64,000 bases of DNA from Streptomyces aureoverticillatus (lineage in GTDB: Bacteria > Actinomycetota > Actinomycetes > Streptomycetales > Streptomycetaceae). The DNA lies in the NCBI RefSeq assembly GCF_014649395.1, contig NZ_BMSY01000002.1, positions 62,001-126,000 on the forward strand, in the 5' to 3' direction. Positions 17,080 to 25,397 of the stretch are shown here, one piece after another (the stretch's first letter is position 1; the number at the start of each line of letters is the position of its first letter). The notes under the pieces are model-generated. The model did no database searches. It was not told the origin of the DNA and was given only the letters and a program-made list of their open reading frames with translations. Both the position numbers and the translations under genes were made by a program.

Positions 17080-18085
17080 GACCATGAAGGTGGTCTCGGC
17101 GCTCGCGGCGGTCCGCCATCTGCTCGACACCGGCAAGGTACGGCGCGGCGACACCCTCCTGGACAGTTCGAGCGGCATCTACGCCTACGCCCTCGCGCTG
17201 GCCTGCCACCGCCACGGCATGCGCTGCCACATCATCGGCTCCACCACCGTCGACCACACCCTGCGCACCCAACTCGCCGTCCTGGGCGCCCACTTGGAGC
17301 AGATGCCGCCGAGCGCCGACCTGAAGCTGGACCAGAAGCGGCGGGTGGCCCGGGTGCACGAGATCCTGCGCGCGCACCCCGAGTACCACTGGATGCGGCA
17401 GTACCACGACGACATCCACTACCTCGGCTACCGCGCGATCGCCGAGCGCGTCCGCGCGGCACTCCCCGCCGACGGCTCACCGCTCACGCTGGTCGGCGGG
17501 GTGGGCTCGGGCGCGTCGACGGGCGCGCTGGCCCGCTACCTCCGCGAGGACGGCACGGACGGCACGGACGCCGGGGACGACGCAGGCGGCGCGGGCGGGG
17601 CGGCGCGGGTGCGGCTCGTGGGCGTGCAGCCCTTCGGCAGCGTCACGTTCGGCAGCGAGCACGTGGCCGACCCGGAGATCATCATCGCCGGGATCGGCAG
17701 CTCGATCCCGTTCGCCAACGTGGCGCACACCGCGTACGACGCCGTGCACTGGCTGTCGTTCGACACCGCCCTCGCCGGAAGCGTCGACCTGCTGCGCCGC
17801 CACGCCGTCTTCGCGGGCCTGTCCACGGGCGCGAGCTACGCGGCGGCCCGCTGGGAACACGCCCGGATCCCGGGCGGCACCACGGTGTTCATCGCCGCCG
17901 ACACCGGCCACCGGTACGTCGACACGGTCTTCGCCCGCCACACGGAGGCCGCCGACCTGGACGACCTGACGCCCCGCACGGTGTCGTCCCTGGAGGAACT
18001 GGCCCTGCCCTGGGCCCGCATGGAGTGGAACGGAGCACCGGCGCCGGCCCCGGCGGTGGCGGGCGCGGCGGAGGCGCCCGCCTAG
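17000..18085 (+). CDS. PLP-dependent cysteine-synthase-fold enzyme
   Basis: 361 residues from ATG 17000 with AGGAG before it. The PLP Lys is probably K30 in FETMKVVSAL; the usual NPTGSFK context is not kept. The Asn loop reads LLDSSSGIYAYALALACHRHGM, in the position of SSGNTG, and the phosphate-binding Gly loop is GGVGSGASTGALARYL. This is fold type II (OASS, CBS, SbnA, threonine synthase). A GTDGTDAGDDAGG repeat sits in a surface loop. SbnA-like relatives replace the phosphate of O-phosphoserine with an amine donor; with the kinase gene before it, a phosphate-replacement step is the likeliest reading. It is the last gene of the operon. Confidence 0.8.
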   Translation: MDEHIAEAIGRPDLIRVDDRLICLRFETMKVVSALAAVRHLLDTGKVRRGDTLLDSSSGIYAYALALACHRHGMRCHIIGSTTVDHTLRTQLAVLGAHLEQMPPSADLKLDQKRRVARVHEILRAHPEYHWMRQYHDDIHYLGYRAIAERVRAALPADGSPLTLVGGVGSGASTGALARYLREDGTDGTDAGDDAGGAGGAARVRLVGVQPFGSVTFGSEHVADPEIIIAGIGSSIPFANVAHTAYDAVHWLSFDTALAGSVDLLRRHAVFAGLSTGASYAAARWEHARIPGGTTVFIAADTGHRYVDTVFARHTEAADLDDLTPRTVSSLEELALPWARMEWNGAPAPAPAVAGAAEAPA

Positions 18086-18094
18086 GCGGAACGC

Positions 18095-18120
18095 CACGTG
18101 GGTCCACGTGAGGCCACGTG
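18095..18120. promoter_or_regulatory. Three CACGTG hexamers at 10-bp spacing
   Basis: CACGTG occurs at 18095-18100, 18105-18110 and 18115-18120, exactly one helical turn apart, followed by a weaker CATGTC. It lies just after the PLP-enzyme stop and about 125 bp before the next gene. Such phased palindromes may be a multi-site operator, but no Streptomyces factor is assigned here. Confidence 0.5.
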
Positions 18121-18245
18121 AGGGCATGTCCGGGCGCCCTCGTCCGCCTCCCGCCCACCCCCCGCCCCCCCGTACGTCCTCGGAGGCGCTCGGCCGGGCC
18201 CGGCCACGCTCGGCTCGCCCGCGGGCTCCCGTCCTAGGGTGGGGT

Positions 18246-19565
18246 GTGATCCGGCACGACGACCGGTTCGCGGGTTCATGGGGACGGGGAGTGGGGGCAG
18301 GCGTGTTGTCGGGGGGTGGACGGTGCGCCGGGGCGGGCGGGGGCGACTCGTCGGCCGGGGGCTGCTCGCAGGCGGGGGGTGGCTGGACGACGGGGGATGG
18401 CTGGACGGCGGGGGACGGCCCGACGGTGGAGGACGGCTGGCAGGCCGAGGACGCCACGCAGGCGGGGGACGCCTGGGCGGCCGGGGGCACCCGGACGGCC
18501 GGGGACGACTCGCAGGCCGGAGACGGCCGGGCAGCCGGGAGCGGCGGCTGCACCGCCGGGGACAGCCGTACGCCCAGGGACAGCGGTACACCCTGGGACA
18601 GCTGCGCTGCGGACGGCGACCCGGACGCCGGAGTCCGCGGGAGCGCCGTCGACCGCCGGGACGGTGACTGCCTCGCCTTCGCCGTAGGGCTCACTCAACG
18701 CCTCATCACCCTGGACGCCACCGTGGGCGCGGCGGCCGCCGTGCCGCTCGCGCGGGTGGCCGTGCGCCGCCTCCCGGAGGTGAGGGCCGCCCCCGCCTCC
18801 CTCGCGGGCGCGGGCAGCGACCGGCTCGCCGTGCTCGCGGAGTTGTGCGAGGTGATGGGGTGGGTGCTGTTCGACGCGGGGTTCCACGGGGCGGCCCACC
18901 GGATGAACGCCCGCGCGCTCGCCCTCGCCGAGCTCTGCGGTGACCGTTGGACGGCCCGCCTCACGCTGCTCAACGACAGCATGCTCCTCGCGCACACCGG
19001 GCAGCCCCGCGCCGCCCTCGCGGCCGCCGCCCGCGCACGGGGCCCCCGCCCGCTGCCGCCGCGCGTGGCGACTCTCGTACTGATCCGCGAGGCCCACGCG
19101 ACGGCGATGCTGGGCGCCCGGCAAGAGCCGGTGGGCCTCATGGACCGCGCCGGGAGCCTGTTCCTGGACGGCGTCTCGCGGCACGACCCGGCGTGGGCCT
19201 GGTGGATCGACGAGGGGGAACTGACCGGCCATCAGGGCTGGGTGGCCGCCCGCCTGCGGGACTTCGACCGCGCCGTCCCGCTGCTCCACCGCGCCGCCAC
19301 GGCCCCCGGCGGCCCGTCCTACCGCCACCTGTTCACGGCCCACCTCCTCGCCGCGCTGACCGGCGCCGGCGCCTGGTCCGACGCGGAACAGCTCATCGCG
19401 GACCTCGCCCCGCGCGCCGCGCACCTCGGCTCGGCACGCACCACGGAGAGCCTGCGGGCCTCCGCGCATCGCCTGCTGCACGACCCCGCCCGCCCCGCCC
19501 CTGCGTCCGCGCGGGACGCGGCGGTGTTCCTCCTGGAGTCACTCGAAGGCGGGGACGCGACATGA
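18246..19565 (+). CDS. TPR-like Streptomyces regulatory/helper protein with repeat N-terminus
   Basis: About 439 residues if GTG 18246 is the start; the start is uncertain because no strong ribosome site is seen. Residues 20-135 are a Gly/Asp/Thr/Ala repeat region with units like TAGDGWTxGDG. From about residue 150 the protein is helical: FAVGLTQRLITLDATVGAAAAVPLARVAVRRL, then tandem helical pairs (GFHGAAHRMNARALALAELCGD). That half resembles the C-terminal TPR-like region of Streptomyces XRE-type regulators, but the N-terminal HTH is missing. It is probably a protein-protein interaction partner. It may be unrelated to the metal operon upstream. Confidence 0.6.
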   Translation: MIRHDDRFAGSWGRGVGAGVLSGGGRCAGAGGGDSSAGGCSQAGGGWTTGDGWTAGDGPTVEDGWQAEDATQAGDAWAAGGTRTAGDDSQAGDGRAAGSGGCTAGDSRTPRDSGTPWDSCAADGDPDAGVRGSAVDRRDGDCLAFAVGLTQRLITLDATVGAAAAVPLARVAVRRLPEVRAAPASLAGAGSDRLAVLAELCEVMGWVLFDAGFHGAAHRMNARALALAELCGDRWTARLTLLNDSMLLAHTGQPRAALAAAARARGPRPLPPRVATLVLIREAHATAMLGARQEPVGLMDRAGSLFLDGVSRHDPAWAWWIDEGELTGHQGWVAARLRDFDRAVPLLHRAATAPGGPSYRHLFTAHLLAALTGAGAWSDAEQLIADLAPRAAHLGSARTTESLRASAHRLLHDPARPAPASARDAAVFLLESLEGGDAT

Positions 19566-19722
19566 GCCGGTTCCCGTCCGGCCGCGCAGGGCCCGACGGG
19601 CGCCGCCTGTAGCAAAAGAGGTGACGTGGTCGCCGGGGCGTGCGTGTCAGCGGCCATTCGTCCGCGGTGTGGGTGAGGCTGCTGCGGAGGACAGGTGCCC
19701 CGCCCCCGGACGAAGGAGAACG

Positions 19723-20001
19723 ATGGAGCCCGCCTACGACGTGCTGGTCCGTCTGCTCACCGAGCACTTCGGCGTTCCCCACGATGTCATCGCCCCCGAC
19801 GCGTCCTTCGAGGACATGGAGCTCGACTCCCTGTCCCTGGTGGAGCTCTCCACCCTGCTGGAGGACACCCTCGGGGTGAGCCTGCCGGAGGAGCGGAAGG
19901 ACAGCACGCTCGGCGAGGCCGCCGCGTATCTCACCGAGGCGACCGAGGCAGCCGGAGCGACCGGGGCAGCCGGTGCGGCCGACGCGGAGGTCGTCAGATG
20001 A
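19723..20001 (+). CDS. Acyl carrier protein
   Basis: 92 residues, ATG 19723 with AAGGAG upstream. The phosphopantetheine site is DMELDSLSLVELSTLLEDTLG, Ser about residue 38. The last 20 residues are an Ala/Thr/Gly tail absent from housekeeping ACPs. It is coupled to the ketosynthase gene by an ATGA overlap. It carries acyl chains on its phosphopantetheine arm. The separate ACP-KAS-MMPL set is not the primary fatty-acid cluster, which would have fabD and fabH beside it, so a dedicated lipid or polyketide-like product is implied. Confidence 0.9.
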   Translation: MEPAYDVLVRLLTEHFGVPHDVIAPDASFEDMELDSLSLVELSTLLEDTLGVSLPEERKDSTLGEAAAYLTEATEAAGATGAAGAADAEVVR

Positions 20002-21257
20002 CCGGGCAGGCCGGTCCGGGCGGCCGGGACGGTCAGGACATCGCGGTCACCGGGCTCGGCCTGGTCACGCCCGCCGGGATGGGCGTCGAGGCATCCTGGG
20101 ACGGGCTGTGCGCGGGAGTGGGGCTGGCCGCGTCGGACCCGGAACTCGCCGGGCTGCCGGTGGACTTCGCCTGCCAGGTGCCGGGGTTCGACGGTGCGGA
20201 GCTGCTCGGGCGGCGGCTGACCTGGCGTATCGACCGGTTCATCCAGTTGGCGCTGGTGGCCGCCCGGGAGGCCGTCGCCGACGCCGGGTTCAGCGCGGCG
20301 GAACCGGACTGGGACGGGACGCGGGTCGCCACGGTGCTCGGCGTCGCGACCAACGGCGGCGACCAGTGGCCGGCCGCGTACCAGAACCTGGCCGAGGGCC
20401 GGGTGGACGCCATCTCCCCCACCACCCTGCCCCGCTCACTGCCCAACATGGCCGCCGGCGAGGTCGCGGTGGACCTGCGGGCCATGGGCCCGTGCCTGAC
20501 CACCTGCTCCGCCTGCGCGTCGGGGGCCTCCGCGATCGGCGTGGCCCGTGATCTGCTGCGGTCCGGCGCCTGCGACATCGCCATCACCGGCGGCGCCGAC
20601 TCCACCCGGGTGCCGATGGGCTCCGCCGCGTTCCACCGGATGCGGGCGCTGTCCACCCGGCGGCACGACCCCGCGGGCGCCTCCCGCCCGTTCGACGCCG
20701 ACCGCGACGGCTTCGTACTCAGCGAGGGCGCCGGAATCCTCGTACTGGAACGGCCCGAGCACGCGCGCGCCCGCGGCGCCCGCATCCGCGGCTACCTGTC
20801 CGGATACGGGGCGTCGAGCGACGCGTACCACCACACCACCCCCGAGCCGGACGGCGACGGAGCCCGGCGCGCCGCCCTCGCCGCGCTCAAGGACGCCGGG
20901 GCCGAGCCGGCCGAGGTGGACCACATCAACGCGCACGGCACCTCCACCCCGCAGGGCGACCGGATCGAGGCGAACATGCTGGCCGAGCTGTTCGGCGCCA
21001 CCCCGCCTCCGGTGACCTCGGCCAAGGGCGTGCTCGGCCACACACTGGGCGCCGCCGGGGCGGTGGAGGCGGCCGCCACCGTACTGACGCTGCAGCGCGG
21101 GCTGATCCCGCCGACCGCCAACCTCGACCGGCTGGACGCGGGGATGGACATCGACGTGGTCACCAAGGCGCCCCGCGCGCACAAGATGGCCGCGGCGCTG
21201 AGCAACGCCTTCGGCTTCGGCGGCCAGAACGCCGTGCTGTTCTTCCGCGCCGCGTGA
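19998..21257 (+). CDS. Beta-ketoacyl-ACP synthase, FabF/KAS II type
   Basis: 419 residues, full length for the family. The nucleophile Cys is in CSACASGASAIG (about residue 173), and the catalytic His residues are in INAHGTSTPQGD and GHTLGAAGAVEAA. The C-terminal block SNAFGFGGQNAVLFF is intact. It should perform decarboxylative condensation on acyl-ACP substrates. The partner ACP gene overlaps it, and an MMPL-type transporter gene starts 10 bp later, so the three form an operon. No reductase, dehydratase or acyltransferase is nearby; those would have to come from elsewhere. Confidence 0.92.
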   Translation: MTGQAGPGGRDGQDIAVTGLGLVTPAGMGVEASWDGLCAGVGLAASDPELAGLPVDFACQVPGFDGAELLGRRLTWRIDRFIQLALVAAREAVADAGFSAAEPDWDGTRVATVLGVATNGGDQWPAAYQNLAEGRVDAISPTTLPRSLPNMAAGEVAVDLRAMGPCLTTCSACASGASAIGVARDLLRSGACDIAITGGADSTRVPMGSAAFHRMRALSTRRHDPAGASRPFDADRDGFVLSEGAGILVLERPEHARARGARIRGYLSGYGASSDAYHHTTPEPDGDGARRAALAALKDAGAEPAEVDHINAHGTSTPQGDRIEANMLAELFGATPPPVTSAKGVLGHTLGAAGAVEAAATVLTLQRGLIPPTANLDRLDAGMDIDVVTKAPRAHKMAAALSNAFGFGGQNAVLFFRAA

Positions 21258-21267
21258 GCTTCCCGCC

Positions 21268-23538
21268 GTGACCGCACGCCCCCGGCTGGTCCTGCTGTTC
21301 GGCGCCGTACTGACCGCTCTGCTCGCGGTGCTCGGCGCGGACACCCAGGACCGGCTGGCCAACGGCGGCTACACCGCGGACGGTACGGAGGCCGCCCGCG
21401 CCGGCACGCTGCTGGCGGACCGCTTCGGAGCCGGTACGGCCGATCTGGTGCTGCTCGTACGGGCCGAGGGCGGCATCGACTCGGCACCGGCCCGGGACCA
21501 GGGCCGCCGCCTGGCCCAGCAGGTCGCCCGGGCCGACGGGGTCACCTCCGTACGGGCGTACTGGACCGCGGCCCGCCCGGCCCGTTCCGCGCTGCGCTCG
21601 GCGGACGGCGGGGCGGCCCTGGTCGCCGTCGACCTGGCGGGCGCGGACCGGCAGGAAGCGGCCACCGCACGGGAACTGGCACCCTCCCTCACCGGGCGGC
21701 GCGGGGCGCTGACGGTCTCCGCGACCGGGCCCGCCCAGGTCACCGTCGAGGCGGCCGACACCAGCCGCCGCGACCTGCTGCGGGCGGAGCTGATCGCGGC
21801 GCCGGTCATCCTGCTGATCCTGGTGCTGGCGCTGCGGTCGTGGACGGCCGCGCTGCTGCCCGTGGTCATCGGCGTGATCGCGGTGGTCGGCACCATCGCG
21901 CTGCTGCGGCTGCTGACCTACGCCATGCCGGTGTCGGTCTTCGCGCTGAACCTCGCCAGCGCGCTGGGCTTCGGACTCGCCGTGGACTACGGGCTGTTCC
22001 TGGTCACCCGGTTCCGGGAGGAGCTGGGCGGCGGCGCCGGGGTCCGGGAGGCCGTGGCGCGGACGACTCGTACGGCGGGCCGCACGGTGCTGGTGTCCGC
22101 GTGCACCGTCGCGCTGTCCATGGCGGCGCTGCTGGTGCTGCCGCTGCCCTTCCTGCGGTCCATGGCCTGCGCCGGGATGGCCGTGGCGCTGCTCGCCGCG
22201 GCGGCGGCGACCGTCGTCGTACCGCCGCTGCTCATGCTGCTGGGCGAGCGCATCGGGCGCCACGGGCGGCCCGACAGCCCGCGCTGGCGCGCGCTCGCCC
22301 GCTCGGTCACCCGCCGCCCGGCCGCCTACGGGGCCGGGTGCGCGCTGCTGCTGGTACTGCTGGCGGTGCCGTTCGGGCACGCCCGGTTCGGCCTGACCGA
22401 CGAGCGCACCCTGCCCGCCGACGCCCAGGCGCACGCGACGGCGCGGGAGATCCGGGAGCGCTTCGCCGCCCCGGCCGAGCGCAACCTCACCGTGGTCCTC
22501 CCCCGGCCGGCCGCCGCCGCTGCCCTGACCCGGTACGAGCGGGAGATCCGGGAGCTGCCCTCGGTCGCCAAGGTCACTCGGACCACTCAGACCCCTCGGA
22601 TCCCTCAGACCACCCAGACCACCCAGACGACCCGGACCACTCAGGCCACTTGGAGCACTCGGGCCACTCGGGCCACTCGGACCGAGGCCCCCGGGGGGCG
22701 TGGCACGCTGCTGACGGTCACCGGCCCGTCCGACCCCCAGTCACCGGCCACGCAGCGGCTGGTGAGCGATCTGCGCTCGGTGGCGGCGCCCGGGCCGGCG
22801 CTGGTCGCCGGGCGGGCCGCGGAGTTGGCGGACACCAAGGACGCGGTGGCCGACCGGCTGCCGCTCGCGGTGGGCGTCGCGGTCCTCACCACCTGGATCA
22901 TGCTGTTCCTGCTGACCGGGAGCGTGCTGCTGCCCCTCAAGGCACTGCTGGTCGGCGCGCTCAGCCTCACCGCGAGCTTCGGTGTGCTGGTGCACGTGTT
23001 CCAGGACGGCCACCTGCGCGACGCGCTGGGCGGCTTCACCGTGACCGGCACCCTGGACCTGACGATGCCACTGCTCATGGCCGCCATCGCCTTCGGTCTC
23101 GCCATCGACTACGAGATCTTCCTGCTCTCCCGCGTACGGGAGCACTGGCTGCGCGGCTACGGCAACCGCGAGGCCGTCGTCGAGGGCGTGGCCAGAACCG
23201 GACGCCTGATCTCCACCGCGGCACTGGCCGTCGCCGTGGTCACCGGTGCGCTGGCGGCCTCGGAACTCACCGTGCTCAAGCTGCTCGGCACCGGGCTCGC
23301 CATCGCCGTACTGATCGACGCGACGCTGGTGCGCGGCATCCTCGTACCGGCCTGCCTCACCCTCGCGGGCCGCGCCAACTGGTGGGTTCCGGCACCGCTG
23401 GCCCGGCTGCACGCCCGTGTCGGGATCAGCGAGGGCGGCGACGGTCACGGTGACGCCAAAGAGGCCGACACCGACGCTTCGGCCGTCTCGCCCGGGATGG
23501 ACAACACCCCGACGCCGAGGGCCCGTTCTGCCCCGTAG
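21268..23538 (+). CDS. MMPL-family RND transporter
   Basis: 756 residues from GTG 21268. Architecture: helix 1, a first outside domain, six helices (LIAAPVILLILVLALRSWTA ... FGLAVDYGLFLVTRFREEL), a second outside domain, then helices 7-12 with FGLAIDYEIFLLSRVREHW. The GLAVDYG/GLAIDYE motifs contain the proton-relay Asp-Tyr pairs of MmpL proteins. Residues about 435-475 are a Thr/Gln/Arg repeat encoded by an 11-12-bp tandem array in the second outer domain. Relatives export lipids to the envelope, so this probably moves the product of the ACP/KAS pair. The C-terminal 30 codons overlap an opposing reading frame. Confidence 0.9.
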   Translation: MTARPRLVLLFGAVLTALLAVLGADTQDRLANGGYTADGTEAARAGTLLADRFGAGTADLVLLVRAEGGIDSAPARDQGRRLAQQVARADGVTSVRAYWTAARPARSALRSADGGAALVAVDLAGADRQEAATARELAPSLTGRRGALTVSATGPAQVTVEAADTSRRDLLRAELIAAPVILLILVLALRSWTAALLPVVIGVIAVVGTIALLRLLTYAMPVSVFALNLASALGFGLAVDYGLFLVTRFREELGGGAGVREAVARTTRTAGRTVLVSACTVALSMAALLVLPLPFLRSMACAGMAVALLAAAAATVVVPPLLMLLGERIGRHGRPDSPRWRALARSVTRRPAAYGAGCALLLVLLAVPFGHARFGLTDERTLPADAQAHATAREIRERFAAPAERNLTVVLPRPAAAAALTRYEREIRELPSVAKVTRTTQTPRIPQTTQTTQTTRTTQATWSTRATRATRTEAPGGRGTLLTVTGPSDPQSPATQRLVSDLRSVAAPGPALVAGRAAELADTKDAVADRLPLAVGVAVLTTWIMLFLLTGSVLLPLKALLVGALSLTASFGVLVHVFQDGHLRDALGGFTVTGTLDLTMPLLMAAIAFGLAIDYEIFLLSRVREHWLRGYGNREAVVEGVARTGRLISTAALAVAVVTGALAASELTVLKLLGTGLAIAVLIDATLVRGILVPACLTLAGRANWWVPAPLARLHARVGISEGGDGHGDAKEADTDASAVSPGMDNTPTPRARSAP

Positions 23539-23810
23539 CCCACCGCTGTCGACCCCGGGGGGGCGACACCGCAGGCGTCGTCCTCCGCAACGTACACCGT
23601 GAGTTCCCGGCCGCCGCCGAGGCCAAGCACGGCACCCACGAGCCCCCGGCACACCCGAGCCACCCACTCTCGTACGCCCACGTCCGGCCGCCGGACGTCC
23701 ACGGACCCGACGGACCCGACGGACCCGACGGACCCCACAGACTCCACGGACGGAGCAGCCCCCGAGGCACCATCCCGTTTCGGCGCATAGCGTCCGTTTT
23801 GGGGCGTCAC
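23445..23810 (-). CDS. Hypothetical protein overlapping the MMPL 3' end
   Basis: 121 residues from a GTG at 23810, opposite the MMPL gene and overlapping its last 94 bases. Third-position GC is strongly coding-like (DVRRPDVGVREWVARVCRGL, then LTVYVAEDDACGVAPPGS). Near the start is a VGS repeat encoded by 9-bp tandem units GGACCCGAC. No signal peptide, membrane segment or known motif is recognised. The region would otherwise be an unexplained gap of 335 bp. Confidence 0.45.
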   Translation of the reverse strand: MTPQNGRYAPKRDGASGAAPSVESVGSVGSVGSVGSVDVRRPDVGVREWVARVCRGLVGAVLGLGGGRELTVYVAEDDACGVAPPGSTAVGYGAERALGVGVLSIPGETAEASVSASLASP

Positions 23811-23873
23811 ACAGGGTTCGCAGTCAGTTGCCGCCCACCACGGTCGCTATCACCTCACAGTCAGGAGTCCCGC

Positions 23874-24263
23874 ATGATCGGCATCCGCCGCGCCATAGCG
23901 TGCACCGCGGCCAGCGCCCTCCTCACGGTCGGCGCCGTCACCCTGGCCGCCGCTCCCGCTCACGCGTCGAGCGGGGGCGAGTCCCAAAGCTGGGCGGCTG
24001 ATCACGAGAACAGCGGCGTCACCTCCGACAGCGGCGTCACCTCCGACAGGGCGGCCCCGGAGCCCGCCGAAGAGGACGCCCCCGCCGGCATTCTCGGCGG
24101 CCTGCTCGACCCCAAGGGCCTCCTCGGCGGCCTGCTCGGCCCGGAGGGTCTCGTAGGCGGCCTGCTCGGCGGCCTCGGCGGCCTCGGGGGCCTCGGCGAC
24201 ACCGGCAGCACCGGCAAGACCGGCGGCACCGGCGGCCTGCCCGTCAGCCCGCCCGCCGGATAA
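23874..24263 (+). CDS. Small secreted Gly/Leu-repeat protein
   Basis: 129 residues. ATG 23874 has CAGGAG upstream. A clear signal peptide (MIGIRRAIACTAASALLTVG, cleaved near APAHAS) is followed by a Ser/Glu region with two VTSDSG units and then by repeats GILGGLLDPKGLLGGLLGPEG and GGLGGLGGLGDTG. It has no enzymatic motif. The alternation of Gly pairs and Leu pairs recalls surface-active or assembly-prone small proteins, but it lacks the Cys pairs of rodlins and the chaplin pattern. Function unknown. A strong hairpin follows at 24301. Confidence 0.75.
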   Translation: MIGIRRAIACTAASALLTVGAVTLAAAPAHASSGGESQSWAADHENSGVTSDSGVTSDRAAPEPAEEDAPAGILGGLLDPKGLLGGLLGPEGLVGGLLGGLGGLGGLGDTGSTGKTGGTGGLPVSPPAG

Positions 24264-24300
24264 CAGAGCGTCGCCCACCGAGCCACCGATCCCACACCAC

Positions 24301-24336
24301 ATGAGCGGCCACCCCGAGCAGGGGCGGCCGCTCATG
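24301..24336 (+). terminator. Intrinsic terminator hairpin
   Basis: ATGAGCGGCC ... GGCCGCTCAT form a 10-bp perfect stem extended inward by CCC/GGG pairs. It lies 40 bp after the small secreted protein. The remaining 250 bp to the hydrolase gene shows no further structure. Confidence 0.8.
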
Positions 24337-24584
24337 CGCCGTCCCCGGCCACCGCGACCGGCTCGTGGACCGACTGCCGAACCGGTCGTAAGGCTCCGTC
24401 TCCGTGCCCACGACGAAGCATCGAGACCCCGCAGCCGATGACCGCGCACCGACATCGCGCACCCGCCGTCATCGCCACCAGGACGTCTGGTTCGCCGCGC
24501 AGGCCGGGCAGCGCGCGAGCCGGACCTGTCGCGACTTCGCACGAACGGCGGTGAGGTGATCAACTCCCGAGGTATACCTGCGGA

Positions 24585-25250
24585 ATGGCAACCTTCGTAC
24601 TCATCCACGGCGGCGGCGACAGCGGCTGGGCCTGGCATCTCCTCGAAGCCGAGCTGCGCTCGCGGGGGCACGGGACCGTGGCCCCGGACCTGCCGTCGGA
24701 CCGGCCTTCCGCGGGGCTCGGCGATTACGCCGACGCCGTCGTCGAGGCCGTGGGCGAGCGGCGGGATCTCGTGGTCGTCGGCCACTCCTACGGCGCGTTC
24801 ACCGCGCCGCTGGTGGCCGCCCGGCTCCCGGTCGGCGTACTGGTTCTGCTGGCCGGAATGATCCCCGCCCCGGGCGAGCGGCCGGACGACTGGTGGGAGA
24901 CGACCGGCTGCAACCAGGCCAGGGACGCCGCGGGCCTGTCCGCCATCGAGGACCCCTTCGAGAGCTTCTACCACGATGTTCCGCGCGACCTGGCCGAGGA
25001 GTCCCTGCGCAGGGAGCGGGAGGAATCCTCCCGGGCAGGCAGCGATCCCTGGCCGCTGACGACCTGGCCGGACGTACCCACGAAGTTCATCGTGTGCAAG
25101 GACGACCGCTTCTTCCCACCCGACTTCTTCCGCGACCTGGCGCGGACGCGCCTGGGCATCGTGCCCGACGAGATCGGCGGCGGCCACTGCGTCGCGCTCA
25201 GCAGGCCGCAGGAGCTGGCGGACCTGCTGGAGGGCTACCTCCAGGGATGA
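24585..25250 (+). CDS. Alpha/beta hydrolase
   Basis: 221 residues from ATG 24585. The oxyanion block is FVLIHGGGDSGWAWH, the nucleophile elbow VVVGHSYGAFTA (Ser about residue 70), the acid Asp in FIVCKDDRFFPP and the catalytic His in EIGGGHCVALSRP. This is the small esterase/hydroxynitrile-lyase-like branch. No signal peptide, so cytosolic. The substrate cannot be inferred, and neighbours are unrelated in function. A single-gene transcript is likely. Confidence 0.88.
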   Translation: MATFVLIHGGGDSGWAWHLLEAELRSRGHGTVAPDLPSDRPSAGLGDYADAVVEAVGERRDLVVVGHSYGAFTAPLVAARLPVGVLVLLAGMIPAPGERPDDWWETTGCNQARDAAGLSAIEDPFESFYHDVPRDLAEESLRREREESSRAGSDPWPLTTWPDVPTKFIVCKDDRFFPPDFFRDLARTRLGIVPDEIGGGHCVALSRPQELADLLEGYLQG

Positions 25251-25397
25251 CTGCCGTACGAGGCGCTCCGGCCCCGCCGCCCGAGACGAGTCCCGCCACG
25301 AGTGGCCCCGCGCGTGCGGGGCCGATGACACTTTCTCCCCTGACTGCACACCACGAGTGAAAGTGAAGCAGGGCTTCACGATGGGTGACGGCCCGGC

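Noticed and set aside
18108..18245. Longer N-terminus for the TPR-like protein
   Set aside because: The added residues are Pro/Arg-rich shadow translation over the CACGTG array, with no ribosome site.
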